A stretch of 8,327 nt of DNA from a bacterium (GCA_004560375.1 SFVC01000053.1:1-8327), one strand, 5' to 3'; shown: positions 1 to 6,054, counted from the first letter of the stretch. Made by a program: numbers and translations. Notes: generated from the sequence alone by a model not told the origin.

Positions 1-751
1 GGAGGACTTCGTGCAGGCCGTCAAGGCGCTGGTGGAGGTGGATAAGGACTGGGTTCCCCACTCCGAGGGCACTTCCCTGTACATCCGTCCCTTCGTCTTT
101 GCCACCGACGTGGGCATGGGCGTTCACGCCAGCCACAACTACACCTTCTGCATCATCGCCTCTCCCTCCGGCGCTTACTATGCCGAGGGCATCGACCCCG
201 TGCGCATCTACGTGGAGGACGAGTACATCCGCGCCGCTCCCGGTCTGACCGGCTTTACCAAGTGCGGCGGCAACTACGCCGCTTCCATCAAGGCCGGCGC
301 GCTGGCTGAGAAGAAGGGCTTCGCGCAGGTGCTGTGGCTGGACGGCGTGGAGAAGAAGTACGTCGAGGAAGTCGGCGCCATGAACATCTTCTTCATGATC
401 GACGGCAAGATCTACACCGCCGCCTGCGTGGGCACCGTGCTGCCCGGCGTCACCCGCCGCAGCTGCATCGAGCTGCTGAAGGACTGGGGCTATGAGGTCA
501 TCGAGGGCAAGCTGGCCATCGCCGACATCATGAAGGCCGGCCATGAGGGCCACCTGGACGAGGTCTTCGGCACCGGCACCGCCGCCGTCGTCTCCCCCGT
601 CAAGGAGCTGGACTGGAAGGGCGACAAGGTGGACATCTCCGGCGGCAAGATCGGCCCCGTCACCCAGAGACTGTACGACACCATGACCGGCATCCAGTGG
701 GGCAAGCTGCCCGACACCAAGGGCTGGATCGTTCCCGTCTGCAAGGGCTGA
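1..751 (+). CDS. ilvE: Branched-chain amino-acid aminotransferase, C-terminal part (5' end outside window)
   Basis: PLP-dependent fold-type IV transaminase that interconverts Leu, Ile and Val with their 2-oxo acids using 2-oxoglutarate/glutamate; cytoplasmic. The reading frame is open from base 2 (EDFVQAVKALVE...) with no start in the window, so about the first 100 residues of a roughly 350-residue protein are missing. The apparent GTG at base 11 is internal. Visible family marks are SLYIRPF; the PLP-lysine segment FTKCGGNYAAS, with the Lys codon at 260-262; QVLWLDG followed by EEVGAMNIFF; the cofactor-phosphate loop LPGVTRRS; and FGTGTAAVVSPV near the C-terminus. These match the larger (mitochondrial-BCAT-like) IlvE subgroup. 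The gene ends in TGA at 749-751 and is followed at once by a strong hairpin terminator. It converges on the minus-strand operon, so it is a separate transcription unit. Family assignment is firm; substrate preference is from the family. Confidence 0.93.
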   Translation, partial: EDFVQAVKALVEVDKDWVPHSEGTSLYIRPFVFATDVGMGVHASHNYTFCIIASPSGAYYAEGIDPVRIYVEDEYIRAAPGLTGFTKCGGNYAASIKAGALAEKKGFAQVLWLDGVEKKYVEEVGAMNIFFMIDGKIYTAACVGTVLPGVTRRSCIELLKDWGYEVIEGKLAIADIMKAGHEGHLDEVFGTGTAAVVSPVKELDWKGDKVDISGGKIGPVTQRLYDTMTGIQWGKLPDTKGWIVPVCKG

Positions 752-767
752 TACCTTATATAATAAA

Positions 768-796
768 AGAGAGGCGCGATGCGCCTCTCTCTTTTT
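768..796. terminator. Bidirectional rho-independent terminator between ilvE and deoD
   Basis: Perfect 10-bp inverted repeat: 768-777 (AGAGAGGCGC) pairs with 781-790 (GCGCCTCTCT) around a 3-nt GAT loop, followed by CTTTTT on the plus strand. Read on the minus strand, the stem is followed by a T-rich run from the AATAAA stretch at 762-767. It lies between the stop of ilvE (751) and the stop of the convergent deoD (810), so it can serve both transcripts. Confidence 0.9.
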
Positions 797-809
797 ATGT
801 GTGAATGGA

Positions 810-1541
810 TCACTCCGCCGCTTTCCAGGCGGTCTCCAGCGCAATTTCCATCATTTCATGGAAAGAGTCCTGCCGCTCCTCGGCGGACAGGGCCTCGCCG
901 GTAAAGATGTGGTCGGAGATGGTCAGGATGCTGAGGGCCTTCTTGCCCAGCCGCTGGGCCGTCCAGTACAGGCCCGCCGTCTCCATCTCCACCGCCAGGA
1001 TGCCGAACTTGCGGTAGGTCTCCCCCGCCTCAGGGTTGTCGTTATAGAACTGGTCGGCGGTGAACACCTGGCCCACATCCGCCCGGACGCCCAGCTTTTC
1101 CGCGGCGGCCACGGCGTCCCGCAGCATGGCGTAGTCGGCGGTGGCGCAGAGCTGGCCGGGGAAACGGTACTGGTCGGCAAAGTGGGAGTTGGTGGATGCG
1201 CCCATGGCGATGACCACATCCCGCACCTTCACATCGTCGCCGATGCCGCCGGCGGAGCCGATGCGGATGATGGATTCCACGCCGTAGAAGTTATACAGCT
1301 CATAGGTATACAGGCCGATGGAGGGCACGCCCATGCCGTGGCCCATGACGGAAATTTTCTTGCCCTTGTAGGTGCCGGTGTAGCCCAGCATGTTGCGGAC
1401 GGTGTTGAAGCAGACCGGGTCTTCCAGATAGTGCTCCGCCACGTACTTGGCCCGCAGAGGGTCGCCGGGCATCAGCATGACCTTGGCAACGTTGGTTTCC
1501 TCCGCCGCGATGCAGGCGGAGGGGGATTCTTTGACCGCCAT
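810..1541 (-). CDS. deoD: DeoD-type (hexameric) purine nucleoside phosphorylase, last gene of the salvage operon
   Basis: Phosphorolysis of a purine nucleoside to the free base and (deoxy)ribose-1-phosphate; cytoplasmic, hexameric in the family. 243 residues, against 239 in E. coli DeoD, and alignable end to end. Phosphate-site residues are present: G26 and R30 in MPGDPLRAKY, R49, and R93 and S96 in RIGSAGG. The nucleoside-site EME (185-187), D210 in ISDHI (general acid) and R223 are also present. All are offset by 6 from E. coli numbering. At the same offset, the N-terminal His that contacts the ribose 5'-OH in E. coli is Cys10. The start at 1541 is chosen because AAGGAGGA lies 7 nt upstream; an in-frame ATG at 1592 would run into mtnA. 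It follows mtnA by 34 nt. In this context the substrate may be 5'-deoxyadenosine or 5'-methylthioadenosine (inference). Ordinary adenosine/inosine salvage remains possible. Confidence 0.92.
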   Translation of the reverse strand: MAVKESPSACIAAEETNVAKVMLMPGDPLRAKYVAEHYLEDPVCFNTVRNMLGYTGTYKGKKISVMGHGMGVPSIGLYTYELYNFYGVESIIRIGSAGGIGDDVKVRDVVIAMGASTNSHFADQYRFPGQLCATADYAMLRDAVAAAEKLGVRADVGQVFTADQFYNDNPEAGETYRKFGILAVEMETAGLYWTAQRLGKKALSILTISDHIFTGEALSAEERQDSFHEMMEIALETAWKAAE

Positions 1542-1548
1542 TTTTGAG

Positions 1549-1556
1549 TCCTCCTT
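1549..1556 (-). promoter_or_regulatory. Ribosome-binding site deciding the deoD start
   Basis: AAGGAGGA on the minus strand, 7 nt before the ATG at 1541. It is a near-perfect Shine-Dalgarno sequence and rules against the upstream in-frame ATG at 1592. Confidence 0.85.
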
Positions 1557-1575
1557 GTATAGTTGATGTCGGATT

Positions 1576-2649
1576 TTACTTTTTGTTGTCAAACAGGGCC
1601 GCCAGGCTCTCGGTATATGGCGCCCGGCAGATGCCCTTCTCCGTGATGATGCCCGTGATGAGGCTGTGGTCCGTCACGTCGAAGGCCGGGTTGTAGCACT
1701 TCACATCCCGCAGGGCCATGGGCTTTTCATACCACATATTTTTGATTTCCTCCGGGTCCCGCTCCTCGATGGGGATGTGGTCCCCGTCGGGGCAGTTCAT
1801 GTCGATGGTGCTGGTGGGGCCCAGCACGTAGAAGGGGATGCCGTAGTGCTTCGCCAGAATCGCCACGCCGCTGGTGCCGATCTTGTTGGCGGTGTCGCCG
1901 TTGGCGGCCACCCGGTCGCAGCCCACGAAGCAGGCCTGCACCCAGCCGTTCTTCATCACGATGGAGGCCATGTTGTCGCAAATCAGCGTCACATCCACCC
2001 CCGCCCGCTGCAGCTCGTAGCTGGTGAGCCGGGCGCCCTGAAGCAGGGGCCGGGTCTCGTCGGAAAAGACGCGGAATTTCATGCCCCGCTCTGTTCCCAG
2101 CAGGATGGGCCCCAGCGCCGTGCCGTACCGGGAGGTGGCAAGAGGCCCCGCGTTGCAGTGGGTCAGGATGCCGTCGCCGTCCTTCACCACCGTCAATCCG
2201 TACTCGGAGATGGCGGCACACTTGGCGATGTCGTCGGCGTGGATGGCCGCCGCCTTTTCGTACAGCGCCTCCAGCAGCGCCGGGCGGGACAGGGACAGGT
2301 TTTCCCGCGCCGTTTGCAGCATTTCCCGGATGGCCCAGCTCAAATTCACCGCCGTGGGGCGTGAGCTGTTCAGGTAGGCTCCGTATTCCTCCAGCTTCGG
2401 ATAGAAGTCCGCGTCCTCCGGGATGCTCCGGGCCAGGACGTACATGGAGTAGGCGGCGCAGATGCCGATGGCCGGGGCGCCCCGGACCTTCAACGTCTTG
2501 ATGGCGTCATACATCTCCTCCGCCGTGGTCAGCCGGAGGAATTTTTCCTCATTGGGCAGCAGGGTCTGGTCCAAGATGACCAGCTCCTCCGCCGCCTTGT
2601 CATAGCGGACATTCTCCACATGGGTCACTTTCCGCAACTCGTTATCCAT
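1576..2649 (-). CDS. mtnA: S-methyl-5-thioribose-1-phosphate isomerase family (MtnA)
   Basis: Aldose-ketose isomerase of the eIF2B-alpha/beta/delta-like fold. It converts 5-methylthioribose-1-phosphate to the ribulose-1-phosphate; some members also act on 5-deoxyribose-1-phosphate. 357 residues, normal family length. Motifs in order: VRGAPAIG (55-62), HCNAG with the catalytic Cys165, DETRPLLQGARLT (197-209), CDNMA (224-228), GCDRVAANGDTANKIGT with the catalytic Asp245 and the substrate-binding NK at 255-256, and PIEER near the C-terminus. The ATG at 2649 is preceded by GGGAGG and lies inside the end of the upstream aldolase gene (8-nt overlap, ATGGATAA), so the two are translationally coupled. 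No mtnK, mtnC, mtnD or mtnW is beside it, so the oxygen-dependent methionine salvage pathway is not represented here. Pairing with a fuculose-type aldolase instead suggests the DHAP shunt (inference). It is not a translation-factor eIF2B homologue, because both catalytic residues are present. Confidence 0.93.
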   Translation of the reverse strand: MDNELRKVTHVENVRYDKAAEELVILDQTLLPNEEKFLRLTTAEEMYDAIKTLKVRGAPAIGICAAYSMYVLARSIPEDADFYPKLEEYGAYLNSSRPTAVNLSWAIREMLQTARENLSLSRPALLEALYEKAAAIHADDIAKCAAISEYGLTVVKDGDGILTHCNAGPLATSRYGTALGPILLGTERGMKFRVFSDETRPLLQGARLTSYELQRAGVDVTLICDNMASIVMKNGWVQACFVGCDRVAANGDTANKIGTSGVAILAKHYGIPFYVLGPTSTIDMNCPDGDHIPIEERDPEEIKNMWYEKPMALRDVKCYNPAFDVTDHSLITGIITEKGICRAPYTESLAALFDNKK

Positions 2650-3304
2650 GGCGCACCTCCCGCAATGTCTGATACATCCCCCGCAGACCCTGGAGGCGGG
2701 CAACTTCCTCCTCTGTCAGTGGGACGCCGCCGCCCAACAGCTGGGCGTTCAGCACGATCTTCGCCGTATGCTCCACCGTCTCCAGCCGGTCGAAGGCCTC
2801 CCACAGATCGCCGCCCCAGGCCAGGGCGCCGTGGTTTGCCAGCAGCAGGGCGTTGTGGTCCGCCAGATAGGGGCGAACGCTTTCGGGCACCTCCCGGGTG
2901 GAGAGCATGGCAAAAGAGGGGGTACAGGGCACCTGCCCCAGCCCCGCCACCAGCTCGGAGAGGTAGGGCGTCTCCAGCCCCCGGCGGCAGACGGCAAAGG
3001 CCGTGGATACTGGCGGATGGGCGTGGACCACGGCGTTCACATCCGGCCTGCCCCGGTAGACCTCCAGGTGCATTTTTCCCTCCGAGGAGGGGTGGCGGTT
3101 ACCCTCTACCACTGTGCCGTCCAGGTCCGTCACCAGCAGCATCTCCGGAGTCATCCGGCCCTTGCTGACGCCGGAGGGGGTGATCAGCAGCCGGTTTTCC
3201 GCCACCTTTACGGAGATGTTGCCGTCGTTGGCGGCAACATACCCCCGGTCATACAGCAGCTTTCCGACCCGGCAGACGGCCTCCCGTTCTTCCCGAAAGG
3301 TCAT
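2642..3304 (-). CDS. Class II aldolase/adducin family, fuculose-1-phosphate aldolase type; probable 5-deoxyribulose-1-phosphate aldolase
   Basis: Zinc-dependent retro-aldol cleavage of a ketose-1-phosphate to DHAP plus an aldehyde is the expected reaction. 220 residues, close to E. coli FucA (215). Seen in order: NDGNISV (26-32), ITPSGVSKG (41-49), HPSSE with candidate catalytic Glu75, HAHP giving zinc ligands His94 and His96, PCTPSF (126-131), and ANHG with the third ligand His158. The position of FucA Tyr113 appears to be Glu117 here, so the aldehyde pocket probably differs from true fuculose-phosphate aldolase. ATG 3304 follows the nitroreductase stop by 3 nt with only a weak GGGTG upstream, implying translational coupling. 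The 3' end overlaps mtnA. The neighbours MtnA and a nucleoside phosphorylase point to 5-deoxyribulose-1-phosphate or 5-methylthioribulose-1-phosphate as substrate (inference). The related dehydratase MtnB is the main alternative, but the HAHP motif and the rest of the pocket look like an aldolase. Confidence 0.85.
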   Translation of the reverse strand: MTFREEREAVCRVGKLLYDRGYVAANDGNISVKVAENRLLITPSGVSKGRMTPEMLLVTDLDGTVVEGNRHPSSEGKMHLEVYRGRPDVNAVVHAHPPVSTAFAVCRRGLETPYLSELVAGLGQVPCTPSFAMLSTREVPESVRPYLADHNALLLANHGALAWGGDLWEAFDRLETVEHTAKIVLNAQLLGGGVPLTEEEVARLQGLRGMYQTLREVRHG

Positions 3305-3307
3305 CGC

Positions 3308-3829
3308 TCACACCCGCCGGATGTAGTCGGCCTTCCGGGGCTTGGGGGTGGGGGCGGGGCCGTCAGCATAGCCCAGGACGCAGATGCCCACGCCCCGGTA
3401 CTTCTCGTCCAGGCCCCACTTTTTCAGCAGTTCCTTACCGGCGGGCATGTCGAAATACTCCATGCAGCGGTTGATCCAGCAGGAGCCCACGCCGAGGGAC
3501 GCGGCGGCGGTCATCAGGTTGCCCATCACCAGAGAGCCGTCCTGGAGCCAGTTGGCGGCCTCGCCGTCCGCCAGCACCACGACTGCCGTGGGCGCCCCGT
3601 AGAAGGGGTCCGCACCGGGCTTGCCCTGAATTTCGGCGTTGGCGCGGGAGAGCATGGAGATGGTCTCCGCGTCCTGCACCACCACCATGACGGCGGACTG
3701 CAGCCCCTTGCCGCTGGCGGCCCAGGTGCCGGCCTCCAGAATGGCGTTCAATTCCTCGTCCCTGATCTGCTCCGCCTTGTACTTGCGGATGCTGCGGCGC
3801 TCTTTCAGAACCTTCAGTGTCTCATTCAT
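3308..3829 (-). CDS. Nitroreductase-family FMN oxidoreductase
   Basis: Small FMN-dependent NAD(P)H oxidoreductase, cytoplasmic, usually a homodimer with the active site at the interface. 173 residues, at the short end of the family. Seen: the N-terminal ERRSIRKY (10-17), with Arg residues that bind FMN phosphate; AASGKGLQS (37-45) in place of the commoner APSAGN/Q loop; FYGAPTAVVVLAD (76-88); DGSLVMGNLMTAAASLGVGSCWI (97-119), the signature helix-loop; and a C-terminal LGY followed by basic residues. The start at 3829 is chosen because AAAGGAAG lies 8 nt upstream; longer in-frame ATGs (3853, 3895) have no such site, and 3895 overlaps the preceding aldolase. It lies 26 nt after that aldolase and 3 nt before the class II aldolase, so it belongs to the operon. 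The physiological substrate cannot be told from sequence; a role in reducing a pathway product is speculation. Confidence 0.85.
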   Translation of the reverse strand: MNETLKVLKERRSIRKYKAEQIRDEELNAILEAGTWAASGKGLQSAVMVVVQDAETISMLSRANAEIQGKPGADPFYGAPTAVVVLADGEAANWLQDGSLVMGNLMTAAASLGVGSCWINRCMEYFDMPAGKELLKKWGLDEKYRGVGICVLGYADGPAPTPKPRKADYIRRV

Positions 3830-3855
3830 CGTCAAAACTTCCTTTCCAAGCATTG

Positions 3856-4617
3856 TCACACGGCTCCGAAAACAGACCGCATGATCTCTCTGCACGTTTG
3901 GTACATCAAAATGGTGTCAATTCCATAGGCCAGAAAATCCAGCCCCTCGGCAAACAATTCCCGGACGAACACCGGGTCCAGCCCCAGCGCGCCCACCGGA
4001 ACGCCGCCCTTTCCGGCACGGCGGACCATCTCCAAAAGGGCCTCCCGCACCTCCGGCGCGTTGGTATCCCCTTTCAGCCCCATGGCCACCGACAGGTCCA
4101 CCGGCCCCAGAAACACCGCCGTCAGGCCGGGCGTGCGAATGATCTCGTCAAAGTTCTTCACGCCCTCCGGCGACTCCACCAGGGCGATCACGGCGGTCTC
4201 CCGGTTGGCGGTCTCATAGTAGTCGCTGCCGCCGGCTCCGTACCGGTTGGCCCGTACGCCGGGGCAGGCTCCCCGGATGCCCTCCGGCGTGAATTTGGAG
4301 AGCGCCACGGCCTGGGCCGCCTGCTCCGCCGTGTCGATATTGGGCACAATGACGCCCGCCGCGCCCAGGTCCAGCGACTTTTTGATCCAGACCGCGTCCA
4401 GGGCCGGCACCCGCACCAGCATGGACAGTCCGGCGGCCTCTCCCGCCCGGACCAGCTCCGCCGCCTTCTCCGTTCCATAGTAGGTGTGTTCCAGGTCAAT
4501 AGCCGCGAACCGGAACCCCGCGTAGGCGGCCGCCTCGATAAATTCCGGCGACGCGGACTGCACGAAGGTGCCTAAAAACGGTTTCCCCTCCGCCAAAAGT
4601 TTCCCAAACGGTATCAC
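3856..4617 (-). CDS. HpcH/HpaI aldolase/citrate lyase family protein, first gene of the operon
   Basis: Divalent-metal-dependent class II pyruvate (oxo-acid) aldolase family; members reversibly join pyruvate to an aldehyde. With the GTG start at 4617 it has 253 residues (E. coli HpaI, 262). The key residues then fall one position from HpaI numbering: His44 (DLEHT), Arg69 (VRVP), metal ligand Glu148 (ALVES) and metal ligand Asp174 (GPVDLS). The residue matching HpaI Gln147 is Leu146, an unusual change next to the metal site. VIVPNIDTAEQA (89-100) and PEGIRGACPG (111-120) are further family marks. The GTG is preferred over the ATG at 4647. GAGGG lies 7 nt upstream of the GTG, whereas the 4647 ATG directly abuts a promoter -10 box and would not be properly transcribed. 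Natural substrate unknown. In this operon it might act on the small aldehyde released by the other aldolase (speculative). Confidence 0.86.
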   Translation of the reverse strand: MIPFGKLLAEGKPFLGTFVQSASPEFIEAAAYAGFRFAAIDLEHTYYGTEKAAELVRAGEAAGLSMLVRVPALDAVWIKKSLDLGAAGVIVPNIDTAEQAAQAVALSKFTPEGIRGACPGVRANRYGAGGSDYYETANRETAVIALVESPEGVKNFDEIIRTPGLTAVFLGPVDLSVAMGLKGDTNAPEVREALLEMVRRAGKGGVPVGALGLDPVFVRELFAEGLDFLAYGIDTILMYQTCREIMRSVFGAV

Positions 4618-4624
4618 AGGTCTT

Positions 4625-4636
4625 CCCTCTTCCTCT
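4625..4636 (-). promoter_or_regulatory. Ribosome-binding site supporting the GTG start at 4617
   Basis: Minus-strand AGAGGAAGAGGG ends 7 nt before the GTG at 4617. No comparable purine-rich site precedes the alternative ATG at 4647. Together with the promoter just upstream it decides the start. Confidence 0.65.
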
Positions 4637-4648
4637 CTTAATAGCATG

Positions 4649-4677
4649 ATTCTACCACGTTTTATAGGAGATGCCAA
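4649..4677 (-). promoter_or_regulatory. Sigma-A-type promoter for the five-gene minus-strand operon
   Basis: Minus strand: -35 TTGGCA (4672-4677), 17-nt spacer, -10 TAGAAT (4649-4654). Each hexamer is one base from consensus and the spacing is ideal. Transcription would begin near 4641, giving a leader of about 25 nt. That is too short for a riboswitch and places the in-frame ATG at 4647 upstream of or at the start site. Confidence 0.68.
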
Positions 4678-4740
4678 AGAATATTTCCGCGATCCGCAAA
4701 ATTTAATGGTTTTGGGGCTGGCTTTTTTCCCATGTTTTCT

Positions 4741-4759
4741 ATATGATATACAATCATAT
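4741..4759. repeat. Perfect inverted repeat in the divergent promoter region; candidate operator
   Basis: ATATGAT (4741-4747), 5-nt spacer ATACA, ATCATAT (4753-4759). It lies in the AT-rich gap between the divergent operon and aminotransferase gene and overlaps possible -10 elements (TATGAT 4742-4747 or TACAAT 4749-4754) of the plus-strand gene. It begins about 64 bp upstream of the minus-strand -35. The arm length and symmetry fit a dimeric repressor site, but AT-rich sequence makes chance occurrence more likely. Confidence 0.4.
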
Positions 4760-4787
4760 CCCAAAAAAAGCAAGGAGTTGACCTTAT

Positions 4788-5951
4788 ATGCCCCAGCCCC
4801 TCTCCGAGCGCACCGCCAGCTTTACCGACTCCGTCATCCGCCGGATGACCCGCATTTCCCTGCAATACGGCGCCGTGAACCTGTCCCAGGGCTTCCCCGA
4901 CTTCGACCCGCCCAAGGCCATTCTGGACCGTCTGGCGGAGGTGGCCCATGAGGGACCCCACCAGTACGCCATCACCTGGGGCGCCCAGAACTTCCGGGAG
5001 GCGCTGGCGAAAAAGCAGAGCCACTATATGGGCCGCTCCATCGACCCCAACAGCGAGATCGTGGCCACCTGCGGCTCCACCGAGGCCATGATGTGTGCCA
5101 TGATGACCGTCACCAATCCCGGCGACAAAGTAATCGTGTTCTCTCCCTTCTATGAGAACTACGGCGCCGACACCATCCTCTCCGGCGCGGAGCCCATTTA
5201 CGTCCCCCTGGTGCCCCCTACCTTCACTTTCGACCCGGAGGTGCTGGAGGACGCCTTCCGCCAGCATCCCAAGGCGCTGGTGCTGTGCAATCCCTCCAAT
5301 CCCTGCGGCCGGGTATTCACCCGGGAGGAGCTGCTGGTCATTGCAAACCTGGCTGAGAAATACGACACCTACGTCATCACCGACGAGGTGTATGAGCACA
5401 TCGTCTACGCGCCCCATACCCATACCTATTTTGCCACCCTGCCGGGGATGTGGGAGCGGACCCTCTCCTGTTCCTCCCTGTCCAAGACCTACTCCATCAC
5501 CGGCTGGCGGCTGGGCTACATCATCGCCCCGGCGGAGATCATCGAGCGGGCCAAGAAGGTCCACGACTTCCTGACCGTGGGCTGCGCGGCGCCGCTGATG
5601 GAGGCCGTCATGCCCGCCCTGGGCTTTGGTCAGGACTACTACGACGACCTGCTGGCCAAGTACACCCATAAGAAAGAGCTGTTCCTGCGGGGGCTGGATA
5701 CCCTGGGCATCACCCACAACGACCCCCAGGGCGCCTACTACGTCCTGCTGGACATCAGCGATTTCGGCTACGACAGCGACCTCCAATTCTGCGAGGACCT
5801 GGCCCAGGAGGTGGGCGTGGGCGCCGTGCCCGGCTCCAGCTTCTTCCGGGAGCCGGTGAACCACCTCATCCGGATGCACTTCGCCAAGAACGACGAAACG
5901 CTGAACGAGGCCCTGACCCGGCTGGAATCCATGAAAAAGCTGAAAAAGTAA
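4788..5951 (+). CDS. Class I/II (fold-type I) PLP-dependent aminotransferase
   Basis: Transfers an amino group between an amino acid and a 2-oxo acid; cytoplasmic homodimer in the family. 387 residues, full length. Seen in order: NLSQGFPDFDPP (31-42), substrate-binding loop HQYAITWG (58-65), GSTEA phosphate-binding turn (96-100), NPSNPCG with Asn171, DEVYEH with Asp199 and Tyr202, SLSKTYSITGWRLGY with the PLP lysine Lys233 and Arg241, and the carboxylate-binding Arg362 (HLIRMHF). The GFPDFD and SKTYxxTGW style resembles the methionine (YbdL-like)/kynurenine aminotransferase subgroup, so sulfur or aromatic amino acids are candidate substrates, though aspartate-type members are also similar. 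ATG 4788 is preceded by AAGGAG with a rather long 10-nt gap. It is divergent from the salvage operon across about 170 bp, which may imply shared control (inference). A GC-rich hairpin follows. Confidence 0.9.
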   Translation: MPQPLSERTASFTDSVIRRMTRISLQYGAVNLSQGFPDFDPPKAILDRLAEVAHEGPHQYAITWGAQNFREALAKKQSHYMGRSIDPNSEIVATCGSTEAMMCAMMTVTNPGDKVIVFSPFYENYGADTILSGAEPIYVPLVPPTFTFDPEVLEDAFRQHPKALVLCNPSNPCGRVFTREELLVIANLAEKYDTYVITDEVYEHIVYAPHTHTYFATLPGMWERTLSCSSLSKTYSITGWRLGYIIAPAEIIERAKKVHDFLTVGCAAPLMEAVMPALGFGQDYYDDLLAKYTHKKELFLRGLDTLGITHNDPQGAYYVLLDISDFGYDSDLQFCEDLAQEVGVGAVPGSSFFREPVNHLIRMHFAKNDETLNEALTRLESMKKLKK

Positions 5952-5957
5952 CGCGTA

Positions 5958-5980
5958 CGCCCCGGCCACAGGCCGGGGCG
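5958..5980 (+). terminator. GC-rich hairpin after the aminotransferase gene, weak or rho-assisted terminator
   Basis: Perfect 10-bp stem: CGCCCCGGCC (5958-5967) and GGCCGGGGCG (5971-5980) with an ACA loop, 6 nt after the TAA. There is no T-run downstream (CTTCCATG follows), so intrinsic termination is doubtful. It may stabilise the 3' end or attenuate read-through. Confidence 0.55.
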
Positions 5981-5997
5981 CTTCCATGTTTCCCATA

Positions 5998-6026
5998 TCG
6001 ACATTTTTCGCGTCGTCTGCTATACT
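5998..6026 (+). promoter_or_regulatory. Sigma-A-type promoter for the YgiQ-family gene
   Basis: -35 TCGACA (5998-6003), 17-nt spacer, -10 TATACT (6021-6026); each is one base from consensus. Predicted transcription start is near 6033, with a short leader that includes AAAGGGGAG (6041-6049) just before the ATG at 6055. This rules out the longer in-frame start at 5986. Confidence 0.72.
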
Positions 6027-6054
6027 GGGTCTATCAACGCAAAGGGGAGTCCCT

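Noticed and set aside
801..1547. 248-codon plus-strand open frame opposite deoD
   Set aside because: It is antisense to an end-to-end DeoD match, begins within the terminator region, and lacks family features.
2642..3304. Reading the class II aldolase gene as MtnB (methylthioribulose-1-phosphate dehydratase)
   Set aside because: MtnB shares the fold and would fit mtnA, but the HAHP and ITPSGV motifs follow the aldolase type and no later methionine-salvage genes are present. Kept only as an alternative.
2648..3928. 426-codon plus-strand open frame across the class II aldolase and nitroreductase genes
   Set aside because: It runs antisense through two well-supported genes and their junction. 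The product is low-complexity His/Gly/Gln-rich and unrecognisable.
4618..4787. SAM or other riboswitch ahead of the salvage operon
   Set aside because: The predicted leader is only about 25 nt and shows no structured element. The rest of the gap is promoter and AT-rich sequence.
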